Shown: positions 1 through 9,664, counted from the stretch's first letter. The stretch is 64,000 bases of DNA from Methylobacter tundripaludum SV96 (GCF_000190755.2 NZ_JH109153.1:1239872-1303871), one strand, 5' to 3'. Notes: generated from the letters alone by a model not told the origin. A program made the numbers and translations.

Positions 1-266
1 ATATCGGGATCCGGTGCCGGCAGTTCGTTTTCATTCCCCCATGAATCCAACCAATCCAGGGTAGCTTCTTGAGAGACAAAAATACCATTGTCCGCTTCTT
101 TCTTGGCTTCTTGTATGGACTTAAGCTTCCATTCAGTTTTTTTCACATATTCGGCTATTGCTTTAGCTGCAATTTGCGCTTGCGAACGATGAGAAATTTT
201 ACTGATTGTCTCAAGGCTTTTCTTTAGATCATCCGAAAGCCTGATTGAAAATTGCGTAGTAGTCAT
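1..266 (-). CDS. CopG/RHH-type antitoxin-like protein (C-terminus beyond window)
   Basis: Reading leftwards from ATG at 266 the frame stays open to the window edge, giving at least 88 residues. The N-terminus (TTTQFSIRLSDDLKKSLETI) is a typical ribbon-helix-helix strand and helix, followed by a conserved SQAQIAAKAIAEYV helix and a segment ending in WLDSWGNE, as in antitoxins that sit upstream of RelE/ParE toxins. Family knowledge predicts DNA binding, autoregulation of its own promoter and neutralisation of a toxin. Any toxin partner would lie left of base 1 and cannot be seen. The stop codon is not in the window. Confidence 0.7.
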   Translation of the reverse strand, partial: MTTTQFSIRLSDDLKKSLETISKISHRSQAQIAAKAIAEYVKKTEWKLKSIQEAKKEADNGIFVSQEATLDWLDSWGNENELPAPDPD

Positions 267-507
267 AGCGTTTATACCGAATGTGGTTAAATTGTAAGAC
301 ACTCGCCTACACTGTCCGTTTTTTTTATCGTAGTCAACTGTATTTTTCTAAATGAGTGTTTTCAGGCAAAGCTCAGGAAATCGAAAATTCATACAGACGC
401 CTTAAGCAATGGGAGCTTGATTATTGCGCGCATACTACACTGGCAAAAGATACCCACGCTTTATACAGTCTGACGATCCGGCTCATAAGTTATTATAAAC
501 ATAATAT

Positions 508-729
508 TCAGCCGTCTTTTTTAGTGAGATACAGTTCTTCAACCTGTTTTCTAGCCCACTCGGTCTTTCTCAAAAACTTCAAACTCGATTTGATGCTTGG
601 GTCGTTATTAAAACATCGGATGTCGATCAACCTGCCCAGTTCGGCCCAACCGTAATCCGCTACCAACTCGGTAAGCATCCTTTCCAAAGTAACGCCATGC
701 AATGGATTTCCCGGTTGTTTGTCACTCAT
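508..729 (-). CDS. VF530-family (DUF2132) small DNA-binding protein
   Basis: A 73-residue protein containing the near-invariant family blocks [31 protein letters not shown] and [20 protein letters not shown]. The family is named after Vibrio fischeri VF530, whose structure is an alpha-helical DNA-binding fold; its cellular role is not known. Length equals the family norm, so the gene looks intact. It starts three bases after the stop of the RIO-like kinase gene on the same strand, so the two are probably co-transcribed with the kinase first. Confidence 0.85.
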   Translation of the reverse strand: MSDKQPGNPLHGVTLERMLTELVADYGWAELGRLIDIRCFNNDPSIKSSLKFLRKTEWARKQVEELYLTKKDG

Positions 730-732
730 AGC

Positions 733-1575
733 CTAATCTTCATGCTCATAACGTCGCTGTATCGCTTCATCTCGCGCATCATTGATTTCCCGCATGATAC
801 TGCGAACATCGGCTATTTTATTACTAGCCTTAAATCGACCGGTCAATTCAACTTGCGGCGTTAAATCGCCGCTTTCATAGAGCTTCCAGATCTCTTTACC
901 GTATTCGGTTTTGAGCAGCTCAGGCGCAAAACGGCCAAAATAATCGGCCAGATTGTCGACATCGCGCTCCAGCATTCTGGCGGCATTATTGTTCGCCGCC
1001 GCATCAACCGCCTGAGGCAGATCGATGATGACCGGGCCATTGGCGTCAACCAGTATGTTGTATTCGGAAAGATCGCCATGCACCAGTCCGGCGCAAAGCA
1101 TCCTGACCACTTCCTTAATCAGCAAGCCGTGGTACTCAAGCGCTTGCTCCCGGCTCAATTCAAGATCGTTCAATCTGGGCGCGGCGTTGCCATGTTCATC
1201 CGTAACCAATTCCATCAACAACACGCCTTCGACGAAATTGTAGGGCTGCGGAACGCGCACACCGGCGGCGGCGAGACGGTATAACGCATCCACTTCGGCG
1301 TTTTGCCACACCTCTTCCTGCTGCTGCCGCCCAAACCGGCTGTTTTTCTCCATCGCGCGCGCCTGACGGCTGTTTCTCACCTTGCGCCCTTCCTGGTACT
1401 GGGCCTGCTTGTGGAAACCGCGTTGATTAACATCTTTATAGACTTTAGCGCAACGTATCTCGCCTTCGGAGAGTACCACGTAGACAGCTGCCTCTTTACC
1501 GCTCTTTAACGGACGAAGTACCTCATCAACGAGGCCGTCCCGCACCAGCGGTTCAATACTTTTTGGAGTTTTCAT
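733..1575 (-). CDS. RIO1-like serine/threonine protein kinase (PA4780 family)
   Basis: A 280-residue RIO-type kinase. Visible motifs are the flexible glycine-poor nucleotide region LKSGKEAAVYVV, the ATP-anchoring lysine in IRCAKVYKD, the catalytic loop LVHGDLSEYNILV with the HGD variant of HRD, and the metal-binding block VIIDLPQAVD. The basic stretch after the ATP lysine (KVRNSRQARAMEKNSRFGR) is typical of the bacterial PA4780-like group. RIO kinases act in ribosome maturation in eukaryotes and archaea; the bacterial role is poorly known. It lies directly upstream of the VF530-type gene. Confidence 0.87.
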   Translation of the reverse strand: MKTPKSIEPLVRDGLVDEVLRPLKSGKEAAVYVVLSEGEIRCAKVYKDVNQRGFHKQAQYQEGRKVRNSRQARAMEKNSRFGRQQQEEVWQNAEVDALYRLAAAGVRVPQPYNFVEGVLLMELVTDEHGNAAPRLNDLELSREQALEYHGLLIKEVVRMLCAGLVHGDLSEYNILVDANGPVIIDLPQAVDAAANNNAARMLERDVDNLADYFGRFAPELLKTEYGKEIWKLYESGDLTPQVELTGRFKASNKIADVRSIMREINDARDEAIQRRYEHED

Positions 1576-1680
1576 AGCCGCCCTTGTACGCTACCCTGGT
1601 AAAAGTTAAAAACACTTGCGACCTTTTTCTTCGACATAGACTTTGATCCGGTAATTCTTTTGTTAGTATTTTAGTTTATT

Positions 1681-2958
1681 TTATGATGCTGACAGCGATT
1701 TGCCTTCGCTCTGCAACCAAGCCAACACGCCCTCCCCTGCAACACGCCCGCCGGCAAAACAGGCAGTTAACAAATACCCGCCGGTCGGCGCTTCCCAGTC
1801 CAGCATTTCACCGGCGCAGAATACACCCGGCGCGGAACGTACCATTAAACGCTCGTCGAGCGCCTCAAAGGTAACGCCGCCCGCACTACTGATCGCCTCA
1901 TCAATCGGCCTTGCGGCAAGCAGTTTAACCGGCAGCGCCTTGATAGCTTCGCAAAGACGAACCGGATCATCGAAATCCTCCTTCGATAAAGCTTCCCTCA
2001 GCAAGCCGGCCTTTAAGCTATCGATGCCGATTCGCTTACGAAGGTGATTTGCCATGCTGTGCTTGCCGCGCGGCTGCGAAATCCTGTCGATAAGAAACTG
2101 TTTATCCCTGCCGGGAGCGAGATCAAGATAAATCAACGCCGTTCCCGATACCGCAATCTGTTCACGCAGCAGTGCAGACATCTTGTAAATCAAACTCCCC
2201 TCAACACCATCCGCAGTGACGACCAACTCGCCCAACTGACAAAATTCAGCGCCGGTCGAATTGGAAAAAGACGCTTGCACTGACTTCAAAGGCTGTCCGG
2301 CAAAACGACTGCGAAAAAACTCGCTCCAAACCACGTCAAACCCGCAATTCGAGGGCTGCAGCGGCTCAACCGAAATTCCTCGCCGTGCCAGCAGCGGCAC
2401 CCACGCGCCTGTAGAACCCAGTCGCGCCCAGCTACCGCCGCCCAAAGCCAGAACCACGGCATCGTCGCTGACTTTCTTCTCACCCTCCGGCGTTAAAAAA
2501 CGCAGCATCCCATCATCATCCCAGCCTAACCATTGATGGCGCATATAAAAATTGACACCGTTTGCACGCAATCGATGCAACCATGCACGTAACAAAGGCG
2601 CGGCTTTCATATCGACAGGAAACACCTTTCCTGACGAACCGATGAAAGTCGCAATGCCCAAACCCTGTACCCATGCTCTTAAAGCCTCGGGTCCAAACCT
2701 ATCAAGCATCGGTTTAATATAGGATTGACGGGAGCCGTAGCGGGACAAAAACTTATCGAACGGCTCGGAGTGGGTAATATTCATTCCGCCCTTCCCTGCC
2801 ATCAAAAACTTCCGTCCCACGGAAGGCATGGCATCGTAAAGATCAACCTTCACACCCGCTTGGCTTAAAACTTCCGCTGCCATCAATCCGGCCGGGCCGC
2901 CGCCGATAATCGCAACGGTCCCGTGGTTACCCTGGTTCCCTACCGTTAGGCTTATCAA
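1681..2958 (-). CDS. TIGR03862/HI0933-like FAD-dependent oxidoreductase
   Basis: A 425-residue flavoprotein of the BaiN/HI0933 type. The N-terminal Rossmann motif is AIIGGGPAGLMAAEVL, followed by the family block VGRKFLMAGKGGMNITHSE and a C-terminal FAD block PGVFCAGEMLDWEAPTGGYL. The physiological substrate is not established for this family. The only start codon between an upstream in-frame TGA and the Rossmann motif is a TTG at 2958-2956, with a poor ribosome site, so the start is the uncertain part. It is on the same strand as the RIO kinase but separated by about 105 bp. Confidence 0.85.
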   Translation of the reverse strand: MISLTVGNQGNHGTVAIIGGGPAGLMAAEVLSQAGVKVDLYDAMPSVGRKFLMAGKGGMNITHSEPFDKFLSRYGSRQSYIKPMLDRFGPEALRAWVQGLGIATFIGSSGKVFPVDMKAAPLLRAWLHRLRANGVNFYMRHQWLGWDDDGMLRFLTPEGEKKVSDDAVVLALGGGSWARLGSTGAWVPLLARRGISVEPLQPSNCGFDVVWSEFFRSRFAGQPLKSVQASFSNSTGAEFCQLGELVVTADGVEGSLIYKMSALLREQIAVSGTALIYLDLAPGRDKQFLIDRISQPRGKHSMANHLRKRIGIDSLKAGLLREALSKEDFDDPVRLCEAIKALPVKLLAARPIDEAISSAGGVTFEALDERLMVRSAPGVFCAGEMLDWEAPTGGYLLTACFAGGRVAGEGVLAWLQSEGKSLSAS

Positions 2959-3106
2959 TGTATTACTGATTGCCTTGCTCTCTACAATTAAATTGATTCA
3001 TAGCTCGAAGTTTCCATTACTTACAGAGTATCTAAAACAACTATTATACAATACCATTTTGTCATTGAATTCATAAAATAAACCCCACTATCGCCCCAAA
3101 AAGCAG

Positions 3107-3436
3107 ATGAATCCTGTTAACGCCAACATTTTTAAAAACATACCGGATCAATTACCGGAAGAGCTCATTGAATGCATTTTCAAGCGGGATAACATTCAAA
3201 TTGAACGCATTATATCCCAGGGCCATATTACCCCGGCAGGACAATGGTACGATCAGGATTGGGATGAATGGATAATGCTGCTTCAAGGAGAGGCAACACT
3301 CCTTTACGAAAAAGACCGTCAAACCTTTCATTTAATTGCCGGTGATTATCTGTTGATTCCTGCACATACCCGACATCGGGTTGAATGGACTCCGCCCGGC
3401 CTTCACACCATCTGGCTGGCAGCTCATCTGCGCTGA
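3107..3436 (+). CDS. Small cupin-domain protein
   Basis: A 109-residue single-domain cupin. The second half contains cupin motif 1 (EWIMLLQGEATLLYEKD) and motif 2 (AGDYLLIPAHTRHRVEWT), with histidines in AHTRHRV. Related small cupins carry annotations such as phosphoribosylaminoimidazole-like or generic cupin; the substrate cannot be deduced here. It lies between divergent neighbours with its own start, and is not obviously in an operon. Confidence 0.82.
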   Translation: MNPVNANIFKNIPDQLPEELIECIFKRDNIQIERIISQGHITPAGQWYDQDWDEWIMLLQGEATLLYEKDRQTFHLIAGDYLLIPAHTRHRVEWTPPGLHTIWLAAHLR

Positions 3437-3531
3437 GGTAACATTAGCAGCCTCATTCGAACTTTCGGCACACCGCGCAACACTGATCCGGCATTGTCTC
3501 AACCAAGATTCATTTAACAAAATACAATCAT

Positions 3532-3562
3532 AAAAACAGTATAAACGGTATATACTGTTTTT
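3532..3562. promoter_or_regulatory. Perfect 11-bp-arm inverted repeat before the RHH-like gene
   Basis: Arms AAAAACAGTAT (3532-3542) and ATACTGTTTTT (3552-3562) are perfect reverse complements around a 9-nt centre. The stem is AT-rich, with two G/C per arm, so it is a weak terminator candidate although a T run follows. Its place about 25 nt before the start codon of a likely DNA-binding protein suits an autoregulatory operator. That role is inference. Confidence 0.45.
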
Positions 3563-3585
3563 TTATTTAAGTATGATTGAGAACA

Positions 3586-4023
3586 ATGATGACCCCAAGA
3601 CAACCTAAATCCCAAAAAACCGCAACTGAACAGCCGGAAAATCAACCGATTACCGAATCATTAACAGAGCATAAAGTAACCCAAAAACCCTTAAGAAAGC
3701 CATCAACAGTAAAAACCGGCAATACTGCTGAAGTCAAAGAAGCCGTTGAGATACCTGAAAAAGAAGCGGAAACGTCGGTTAAAAAAAGAAAATCCATTAA
3801 AGAAAAAGTGATCAGGGATAGTTTTTCTTTTCCGGAACATGATTACCTGAAAATTTCAGAACTCAAGCAAACCTGCCTGGCAGAGGGAATCCATGTTAAA
3901 AAAGGCGAACTTCTTCGTGCGGGACTCCAGTTACTTACCCAATTGAGCCTTGCCGAACTCAAACAAGCCGTCGAACAGGTTGAAAAAGTTAAAACAGGCC
4001 GTCCGAATTCTTCAAAAAAATAA
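3586..4023 (+). CDS. Conserved protein with low-complexity N-terminus and RHH-like C-terminal domain
   Basis: About 145 residues. The first 85 are low complexity and rich in Lys, Glu, Thr and Pro. The last 60 (from RDSFSFPEHDYLKISELKQ through KKGELLRAGLQLL to VKTGRP) resemble a conserved module seen in many beta- and gammaproteobacterial hypothetical proteins, with a strand-helix-helix order like ribbon-helix-helix repressors. I infer nucleic-acid binding; no function is established. ATG at 3586 was chosen; a TTG at 3577 and a second ATG at 3589 are alternatives. A perfect palindrome lies directly upstream. Confidence 0.65.
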   Translation: MMTPRQPKSQKTATEQPENQPITESLTEHKVTQKPLRKPSTVKTGNTAEVKEAVEIPEKEAETSVKKRKSIKEKVIRDSFSFPEHDYLKISELKQTCLAEGIHVKKGELLRAGLQLLTQLSLAELKQAVEQVEKVKTGRPNSSKK

Positions 4024-4078
4024 TGGATTAATCACATTGTAATAAAGCCGTCAAAAAGCAAAGTTATACTTTTTGACT

Positions 4079-5608
4079 ATGAAAAAAGACAAGATCAAAA
4101 AACATAAGCTTTTACTTCGGCATCTGACCCTTGACGATTACGATAATATTGCGGTTTTAATGGAGCATGTCTACGGTAATTTGGGCGGAGCCTGGAAGAA
4201 AGACCAGTATACGTCCCAAATTACCCGTTTCCCTCAAGGGCAGATTGTCATTGAAGATAATGGCCTGTTAGTGGCCGCGGCATTAAGCATGGTCGTTGAT
4301 TATGCCCGCTTTGGCGATGTCCACACCTACGCTCAAATTACCAGCAATGGTTACCTGACCCATCACGACCCGCACGGCGACACCTTGTACGGCGTCGATA
4401 TTTTTGTCCATCCAAAATATCGCGGCCTGCGCTTGGGCCGACGGTTGTACGATGCGCGCAAAGAGTTATGCCGCAACCTGAATTTACGTCGATTTATTGC
4501 CGGTGGACGAATTCCCGGCTATGCCAAATACGCCGATACGCTAACGCCGGTGCGTTATATCGAAGAGGTCAAGAATCGGGAAATTTATGACCCGGTACTT
4601 TCGTTTCAGCTGTTTAACGGTTTCCATGTACGCAAGCTGTTAACCGGCTATCTTCCTGTGGATCTCGATTCGAAGGGCTATGCTACCCTGCTTGAATGGG
4701 TCAATCTTGATTATGTCGATAAAACGCCATCGCTAGGCAGCTCCAAAAATGTCATCCGCTTAGGCGTTGTACAATGGCAGATGCGGACCTTGACCAGCGT
4801 CGAAGAATTGCTCAAGCATGCCGAATTTTTCATTGATGCGGTAGCGGGTTACCACGCCGACTTTGTACTCTTTCCCGAGTATATGAGCGCACCGCTGATG
4901 GGCTTGTTTAATGATAAAAGCCCTCCCGATGCCATTCGCGCCTTGGCGGGTTTTACCAGTGAAATCCGCAATGGCTTATTGGAAATGGCCATGTCTTACA
5001 ATATCAATATTATTGCCGGCTCCATGCCGGAGTATAGCGCCCACGAACTCTATAACGTGTCGTGGCTGCTCAGACGCGACGGCACTTTTGAAGCCCAATA
5101 CAAAATCCATGTCACGATTGACGAAGTCAGTTGTTGGGGCGTTAAAGGCGGCGATGCGTTAAAGGTGTTCGATACCGATTGCGGCAAAATCGCGGTATTA
5201 ATCTGTTACGATTCCGAATTCCCCGAACTTGCCCGCTTGGCAACCATTCAGGGCGCGCAAATCATTTTTGTCCCCTTCTGGACCGACACCAAGAATGCCT
5301 ACCAACGGGTACGCTATTGCTCTCATGCCCGCGCCATTGAAAATGAATGTTTTGTAGCGATTACCGGTAGTGTCGGCAATTTACCGTATGCGGAGAATAT
5401 GGACATCCAATACGCGCAAGCGGCCATTTTCAGTCCCAGCGATTTTTCATTTCCGCATGATGCGATCTTAGCGGAAGCGACGCCAAACACCGAAATGACC
5501 TTGATTGCCGATGTTAACCTGGATTTATTAAAACAAGTCCGTACGCGCGGCGCCGCTCGTAATCTTGCCAATCGGCGTCCTGATTTGTATCGCCTGGAGT
5601 GGTTTTAA
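4079..5608 (+). CDS. GNAT N-acetyltransferase / carbon-nitrogen hydrolase fusion
   Basis: A 509-residue two-domain enzyme. Residues about 10-170 form a GNAT fold with the acetyl-CoA segment VHPKYRGLRLGRRLYDAR. Residues about 225-500 form a nitrilase-superfamily amidohydrolase with the full triad Glu267 (FPEYMSAPL), Lys342 (AQYKIHV) and Cys376 (VLICYDSEFPE). This fusion is a recognised family in proteobacteria, but the substrate is unknown. ATG at 4079 is preferred over a TTG six bases upstream. It converges on hypF with a 24-bp gap. Confidence 0.9.
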   Translation: MKKDKIKKHKLLLRHLTLDDYDNIAVLMEHVYGNLGGAWKKDQYTSQITRFPQGQIVIEDNGLLVAAALSMVVDYARFGDVHTYAQITSNGYLTHHDPHGDTLYGVDIFVHPKYRGLRLGRRLYDARKELCRNLNLRRFIAGGRIPGYAKYADTLTPVRYIEEVKNREIYDPVLSFQLFNGFHVRKLLTGYLPVDLDSKGYATLLEWVNLDYVDKTPSLGSSKNVIRLGVVQWQMRTLTSVEELLKHAEFFIDAVAGYHADFVLFPEYMSAPLMGLFNDKSPPDAIRALAGFTSEIRNGLLEMAMSYNINIIAGSMPEYSAHELYNVSWLLRRDGTFEAQYKIHVTIDEVSCWGVKGGDALKVFDTDCGKIAVLICYDSEFPELARLATIQGAQIIFVPFWTDTKNAYQRVRYCSHARAIENECFVAITGSVGNLPYAENMDIQYAQAAIFSPSDFSFPHDAILAEATPNTEMTLIADVNLDLLKQVRTRGAARNLANRRPDLYRLEWF

Positions 5609-5632
5609 ACCGCAACTAACAGCGGTCCTTCC

Positions 5633-7945
5633 TCAAATACTACGCGCAGCGGCAATCACCGCCTGCCCTAATGCCAATCCACCGTCGTTCATCGGATAGC
5701 GTTGCGGCGACAGCACCGTTTTACCGTACCGCCGTAACTCCCCCGACACCCCTTCCAGCAACAAGCGGTTTTGAAAGACGCCGCCGCTAAGCACTATCCT
5801 GTCGATACCGGTTTGGCGGCTAAGCTCGCTCAGAAGCTCGACTGTCGCGGCAATCAAGCTATGATGAATGCGGGCGGCAATGCGGGCTTTATCGGCACCG
5901 CGCTTAAGATCGGCCAGTACGGCCAGCCATAATCCTTGCCAACTTAATACCGACAACTCGCCGCTACGGTCGATTGCCCAGGCTTGCGGATACGCTTGCT
6001 CATCCGCAAACAACGGCGTAGCCAGAATTTCCAGCGCAATCGCAGCCTGGCCCTCGTAATGAACCTGTTCGCTGTGCAAGCCGAGCGTAGCGGCGAAGGC
6101 ATCGAACCAGCGACCGCAACTGGTACTGGGCGGGGAATTGAGGTTTTTGGAGATCATCGTCGTCAGCATCGCAAGCGGCTTGCTTGCCAGAAATTTGATG
6201 ATGTCCAGATCGGCAAAGTCCCGTTGCAGCGTTTCCCAATCGAAATAATACGAGAATTGCGCATACGTATTGCGCCAAGGTTCGCGCATGGCCTGTGTGC
6301 CGCCGGGCAAGGCGATGGGCTGAAAATGGCCGAGCCGGGTGTAGCCTCTATAATCGCCCAACAGAAATTCGCCGCCCCATAATGCGCCGTCGTCGCCCAG
6401 TCCTAAACCGTCGAAGATGGCAGCCAACACCGGCGGTGCATTCAAAGCGACGCCGTGCTCGGCCAGACAAGCCGCCAGATGCGCATGATGATGCTGCACC
6501 GGTGCTAAAACCGCCGCGTCGGTTTCGGCCAGAGTTTGGCCGTATTGCGTCGATAAATAGCCCGGATGATTATCGACGGCGGTGCACTGGGGTTTGAAGC
6601 CGTAAAGATTCTTGTACAGGTCGATAGCATTGCGGTAATCGCGCTGAACAGCGGCATTTTCCAGATCGCCGATATGCTGGGAAACGACAGCCTGGCCGTT
6701 TTTCAGCAAACAAAAACTGTTCTTAAGCTCCGCGCCCATCGCCAGGATGCTGTCGGTTTGCTCGAAACCGGGCGGCAATAACAGTGCCTCAGGGCTGTAA
6801 CCTCGCGCCCGGCGCAGCACACGTATTTTTCCGTCCATCAACCGCGCCACCGAATCATCCAGCCGGTTGACGATGGCCCGGTCATGCAGCAGCAGGTAAT
6901 CGGCAATGCCTGTTAGCTTTTCCCGCGCCTCATCGTTGTCCGTGCATTGCGGTTCGTCGCTGATATTGCCGGAGGTCAGCACGATCGGCTCATCCAACTC
7001 TTGCAGCAACAGTGTGTGCAACGGTGTGTAGGGCAGCATGAAGCCGAGCTTGTCATCATCCGGCGCGACGCCGGGTGCAAGCGTTTCACCCTGCGCTGTC
7101 AGCAGCACAATCGGTGCAGCTTTGTCGTGTAGGGCGCGCGTTTCCTCTTCGTCCATCAGCGCGTAACGGGTGATCGTGATTGCGTCGGCCATTAACGCCA
7201 ACGGTTTGGCATAACGACGTTTACGCTCACGTAGCCGATTGACAGCGTCGGCATCGGTCGCATTGCAGGCCAGATGAAAACCGCCCAAGCCTTTGATAGC
7301 GATGATGTAGCCTTGCCGGATCAGCTCGGCGGCATGTTTTAGCGGATCGGCGCAATCCAGTTGCACTCGGTGCCGATCTTCCAGCCACAGCTTAGGCCCG
7401 CAGTCCGGGCAACAATTAGCCTGGGCGTGGAAGCGGCGGTCGGCGGGATTGTCGTATTCTCGTTGGCACTGCGAGCACATCGCAAATTCCGCCATGCTGG
7501 TATGGCAGCGATCGTAAGGCACTTTACGGATGATCGACAATCGCGGCCCGCAGTGCGTACAGTTGGTGAACGGATAGCGGTAACGGCGGTTGCCGGGGGC
7601 GGCGATGTCGGCAAGACAATCGGCGCAAGTGGCGGCATCGGCGGCGACAGGCGTCTCTACGCCATTATGGCGGCTGGCGACGATGCGAAATTCGTCGCTC
7701 CGTAACTGCTCGTCCAGCGATTGCGCCTCCAGACTGTCGAGCCGAGCCAGCGGCGGCAGTTGCAGAGGTATTTGCTCAATAAACGCCTCAAGGTCTTCGT
7801 CGCTACCGAAGGCATGAATCATCACGCCCAGTCCGTCGTTCCAGACCTCCCCGGTCAGCCGGTGTTGCCTAGCGAGGCGCCAGATCGTCGGCCTGAAGCC
7901 TACGCCTTGGACAATGCCGCGAACCCGAATCGCCCTGCCGGGCAT
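5633..7945 (-). CDS. hypF: Carbamoyltransferase HypF ([NiFe]-hydrogenase maturation)
   Basis: HypF makes S-carbamoyl-AMP from carbamoyl phosphate and transfers the carbamoyl to the C-terminal Cys of HypE, the source of the two cyanide ligands on the hydrogenase iron. The 770 residues show the domains in order: acylphosphatase (RVRGIVQGVGFRPTIWRLA), two zinc fingers with CxxC pairs (CADC, CTHC, CSQC, CPDC), a YrdC-like domain and a Kae1-like C-terminus with the metal motif VQHHHAHLAACLAEHG. Length is normal. Its ATG shares one base with the hypE stop (TGATG), so the two are translationally coupled. It is the last gene of the hydrogenase operon. Confidence 0.97.
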   Translation of the reverse strand: MPGRAIRVRGIVQGVGFRPTIWRLARQHRLTGEVWNDGLGVMIHAFGSDEDLEAFIEQIPLQLPPLARLDSLEAQSLDEQLRSDEFRIVASRHNGVETPVAADAATCADCLADIAAPGNRRYRYPFTNCTHCGPRLSIIRKVPYDRCHTSMAEFAMCSQCQREYDNPADRRFHAQANCCPDCGPKLWLEDRHRVQLDCADPLKHAAELIRQGYIIAIKGLGGFHLACNATDADAVNRLRERKRRYAKPLALMADAITITRYALMDEEETRALHDKAAPIVLLTAQGETLAPGVAPDDDKLGFMLPYTPLHTLLLQELDEPIVLTSGNISDEPQCTDNDEAREKLTGIADYLLLHDRAIVNRLDDSVARLMDGKIRVLRRARGYSPEALLLPPGFEQTDSILAMGAELKNSFCLLKNGQAVVSQHIGDLENAAVQRDYRNAIDLYKNLYGFKPQCTAVDNHPGYLSTQYGQTLAETDAAVLAPVQHHHAHLAACLAEHGVALNAPPVLAAIFDGLGLGDDGALWGGEFLLGDYRGYTRLGHFQPIALPGGTQAMREPWRNTYAQFSYYFDWETLQRDFADLDIIKFLASKPLAMLTTMISKNLNSPPSTSCGRWFDAFAATLGLHSEQVHYEGQAAIALEILATPLFADEQAYPQAWAIDRSGELSVLSWQGLWLAVLADLKRGADKARIAARIHHSLIAATVELLSELSRQTGIDRIVLSGGVFQNRLLLEGVSGELRRYGKTVLSPQRYPMNDGGLALGQAVIAAARSI

Positions 7946-8988
7946 CAGCAGATACGAGGCAACTGCTCGCCGACCGGCCAGTCGACGATACGGCGACCGC
8001 CGAATGCCGTGGTCATTTGCACAAATCCATGCTCATCGCTAATCACTTCGCCGATAATCGCGGCATCGCGACCCAACGGATGTTGCCGCATCACCGCCAG
8101 CAGGGATTCGGCGGCATCAGCAGTGCAAATGCACACCAGCTTGCCTTCGTTGGCGACATACAGCGGGTCTAATCCCAGAATTTCGCAGGCGGCTTTGACT
8201 TCCGATTTGATCGGAATTTGCGTCTCGTCGATGATCATGCCGACGCCGGATTGCTGAGCCAGCTCGTTCAACGCCGTCGCCAAGCCGCCTCGGGTCGGGT
8301 CGCGCAAACAATGGATGTCGGCCGGTGCAGCGGCGACCATATCGGCGACCAGCGAATTCAGCGCGGCGGAATCGGAAACAATCGTCGTGTCGAATTGCAG
8401 GTTTTCCCGCCCGGCCATGATCGCGACGCCGTGATCGCCGATCGAGCCGCTGAGCAAAATCGCACAGCCCGGTTGCGCGCGGTCGCCGGAGATATTGACG
8501 CCCTCCGGCACGATACCGACGCCGGTAGTGGTAATGAACACCCCGTCGCCCTTGCCGCGCTCCACGACCTTGGTATCGCCGGTGACGACAGGCGTACCGC
8601 TACGTTTGGCGGCCGCTGCCATGCTGATGACGATTTTTTCCAGATCGGCCAGCGGAAAGCCTTCTTCCAGAATGAAGCCCGCCGCCAGATAAAGCGGCTT
8701 TGCGCCGGACATCGCGACATCATTGACGGTGCCATGTACCGCCAGCGAGCCGATGTCGCCGCCCGGAAAAAACAGCGGCGAAATGACATGGCCGTCGGTG
8801 CTGATCACCAGCCGTCCGGCGGGCACGGTAAACAGCGCTTGGTCGTTACGCTGCCGCAGCAAATCGTTGTCGAAATGCTTGATAAACAATTCGTCGATCA
8901 GCTGAGCCATCGCGCGACCGCCGCCACCGTGGCTTAGGTCGACTTTGCCGGTAGCTGTATTTAATTTGGTTGTATAAGAGTTGGGCAT
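7945..8988 (-). CDS. hypE: Hydrogenase maturation factor HypE
   Basis: HypE accepts the carbamoyl group from HypF on its C-terminal cysteine and dehydrates it, using ATP, to a thiocyanate. The 347 residues begin after a short leader with DLSHGGGGRAMAQLIDELF, a hallmark of this AIR-synthase-like family, and end exactly in LPRIC, the conserved C-terminal Cys. It overlaps hypF by one base and lies downstream of a Uma2-type gene that separates it from hypD by 0.9 kb. Confidence 0.97.
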   Translation of the reverse strand: MPNSYTTKLNTATGKVDLSHGGGGRAMAQLIDELFIKHFDNDLLRQRNDQALFTVPAGRLVISTDGHVISPLFFPGGDIGSLAVHGTVNDVAMSGAKPLYLAAGFILEEGFPLADLEKIVISMAAAAKRSGTPVVTGDTKVVERGKGDGVFITTTGVGIVPEGVNISGDRAQPGCAILLSGSIGDHGVAIMAGRENLQFDTTIVSDSAALNSLVADMVAAAPADIHCLRDPTRGGLATALNELAQQSGVGMIIDETQIPIKSEVKAACEILGLDPLYVANEGKLVCICTADAAESLLAVMRQHPLGRDAAIIGEVISDEHGFVQMTTAFGGRRIVDWPVGEQLPRIC

Positions 8989-9052
8989 AGGAATGATTTT
9001 TGGTAACTGCTCAGCAAATGCTGACTGTCAATATTTGATACACGATGATTTA

Positions 9053-9664
9053 CTACTTTTGCCAAGTTTCAAACACCTCAGTCAAGTCAACAGCCAACTC
9101 AGGGAATAAGTGCGGTGTGGCGATGTCATCGTCCGTGTACATGTGCTTAAGTTGATAATGCCCGTTGTCATCCAGGACAAATTGATGAATCGCTTGGTCA
9201 TTGGGATAAACAATCCAGTATTCCTGTACGCCGCTTTCTCGATAGAGTTCATATTTGATTTGCATCTCCCGCTTGGAATTGCCTTTGGATAAAATCTCAA
9301 TAATCCAATCGGGCGCACCATTGCAGCCTTGCTCGTCCAAAATGTCAGGGCTGCAAATAACTGACAAATCAGGCTGGACAACGGTATGGATGTCTTGACT
9401 GGCTAAAATGGATTTTTTACGGTCGTATAGGCGCACATCAAACGGTGCAGGAAAAAATTGGCATTTTTTATGACGGAAGGAGTTATAAAATATGCCGTAT
9501 AAATTACCTGCAATGCGTTGATGCCTTACAGTCGGCGCAGGCGACATCAGCATGATTTTGCCTTTAATTAACTCAATGGCTTCATCCAGTTGCCAGGTCA
9601 AGTAATCGGCATAACTGTAGGTTTGGGTTAAATCTAATTGCGATAATCGGGTGATTTTAGGCAT
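9053..9664 (-). CDS. Uma2 family (DUF820) putative restriction-like endonuclease
   Basis: A 203-residue protein of the PD-(D/E)XK-like Uma2 family, common in cyanobacteria and methanotrophs. Family landmarks are the start (YSYADYLTWQ), LIKGKIMLMSPAPTVRHQRI, VQPDLSVICSPD and the catalytic-core-like GAPDWIIEILSKGNSKRE with the following VQEYWIVYP. The biological role is unknown. It lies between hypD and hypE on the same strand; nothing links it to hydrogenase maturation and I infer later insertion. The 220 bp between it and hypD hold a palindromic repeat. Confidence 0.88.
   Translation of the reverse strand: MPKITRLSQLDLTQTYSYADYLTWQLDEAIELIKGKIMLMSPAPTVRHQRIAGNLYGIFYNSFRHKKCQFFPAPFDVRLYDRKKSILASQDIHTVVQPDLSVICSPDILDEQGCNGAPDWIIEILSKGNSKREMQIKYELYRESGVQEYWIVYPNDQAIHQFVLDDNGHYQLKHMYTDDDIATPHLFPELAVDLTEVFETWQK

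Noticed and set aside
356-655. 99-codon plus-strand frame overlapping the VF530-type gene
   Set aside because: It runs antisense over a conserved gene and has no family-like composition or ribosome site.
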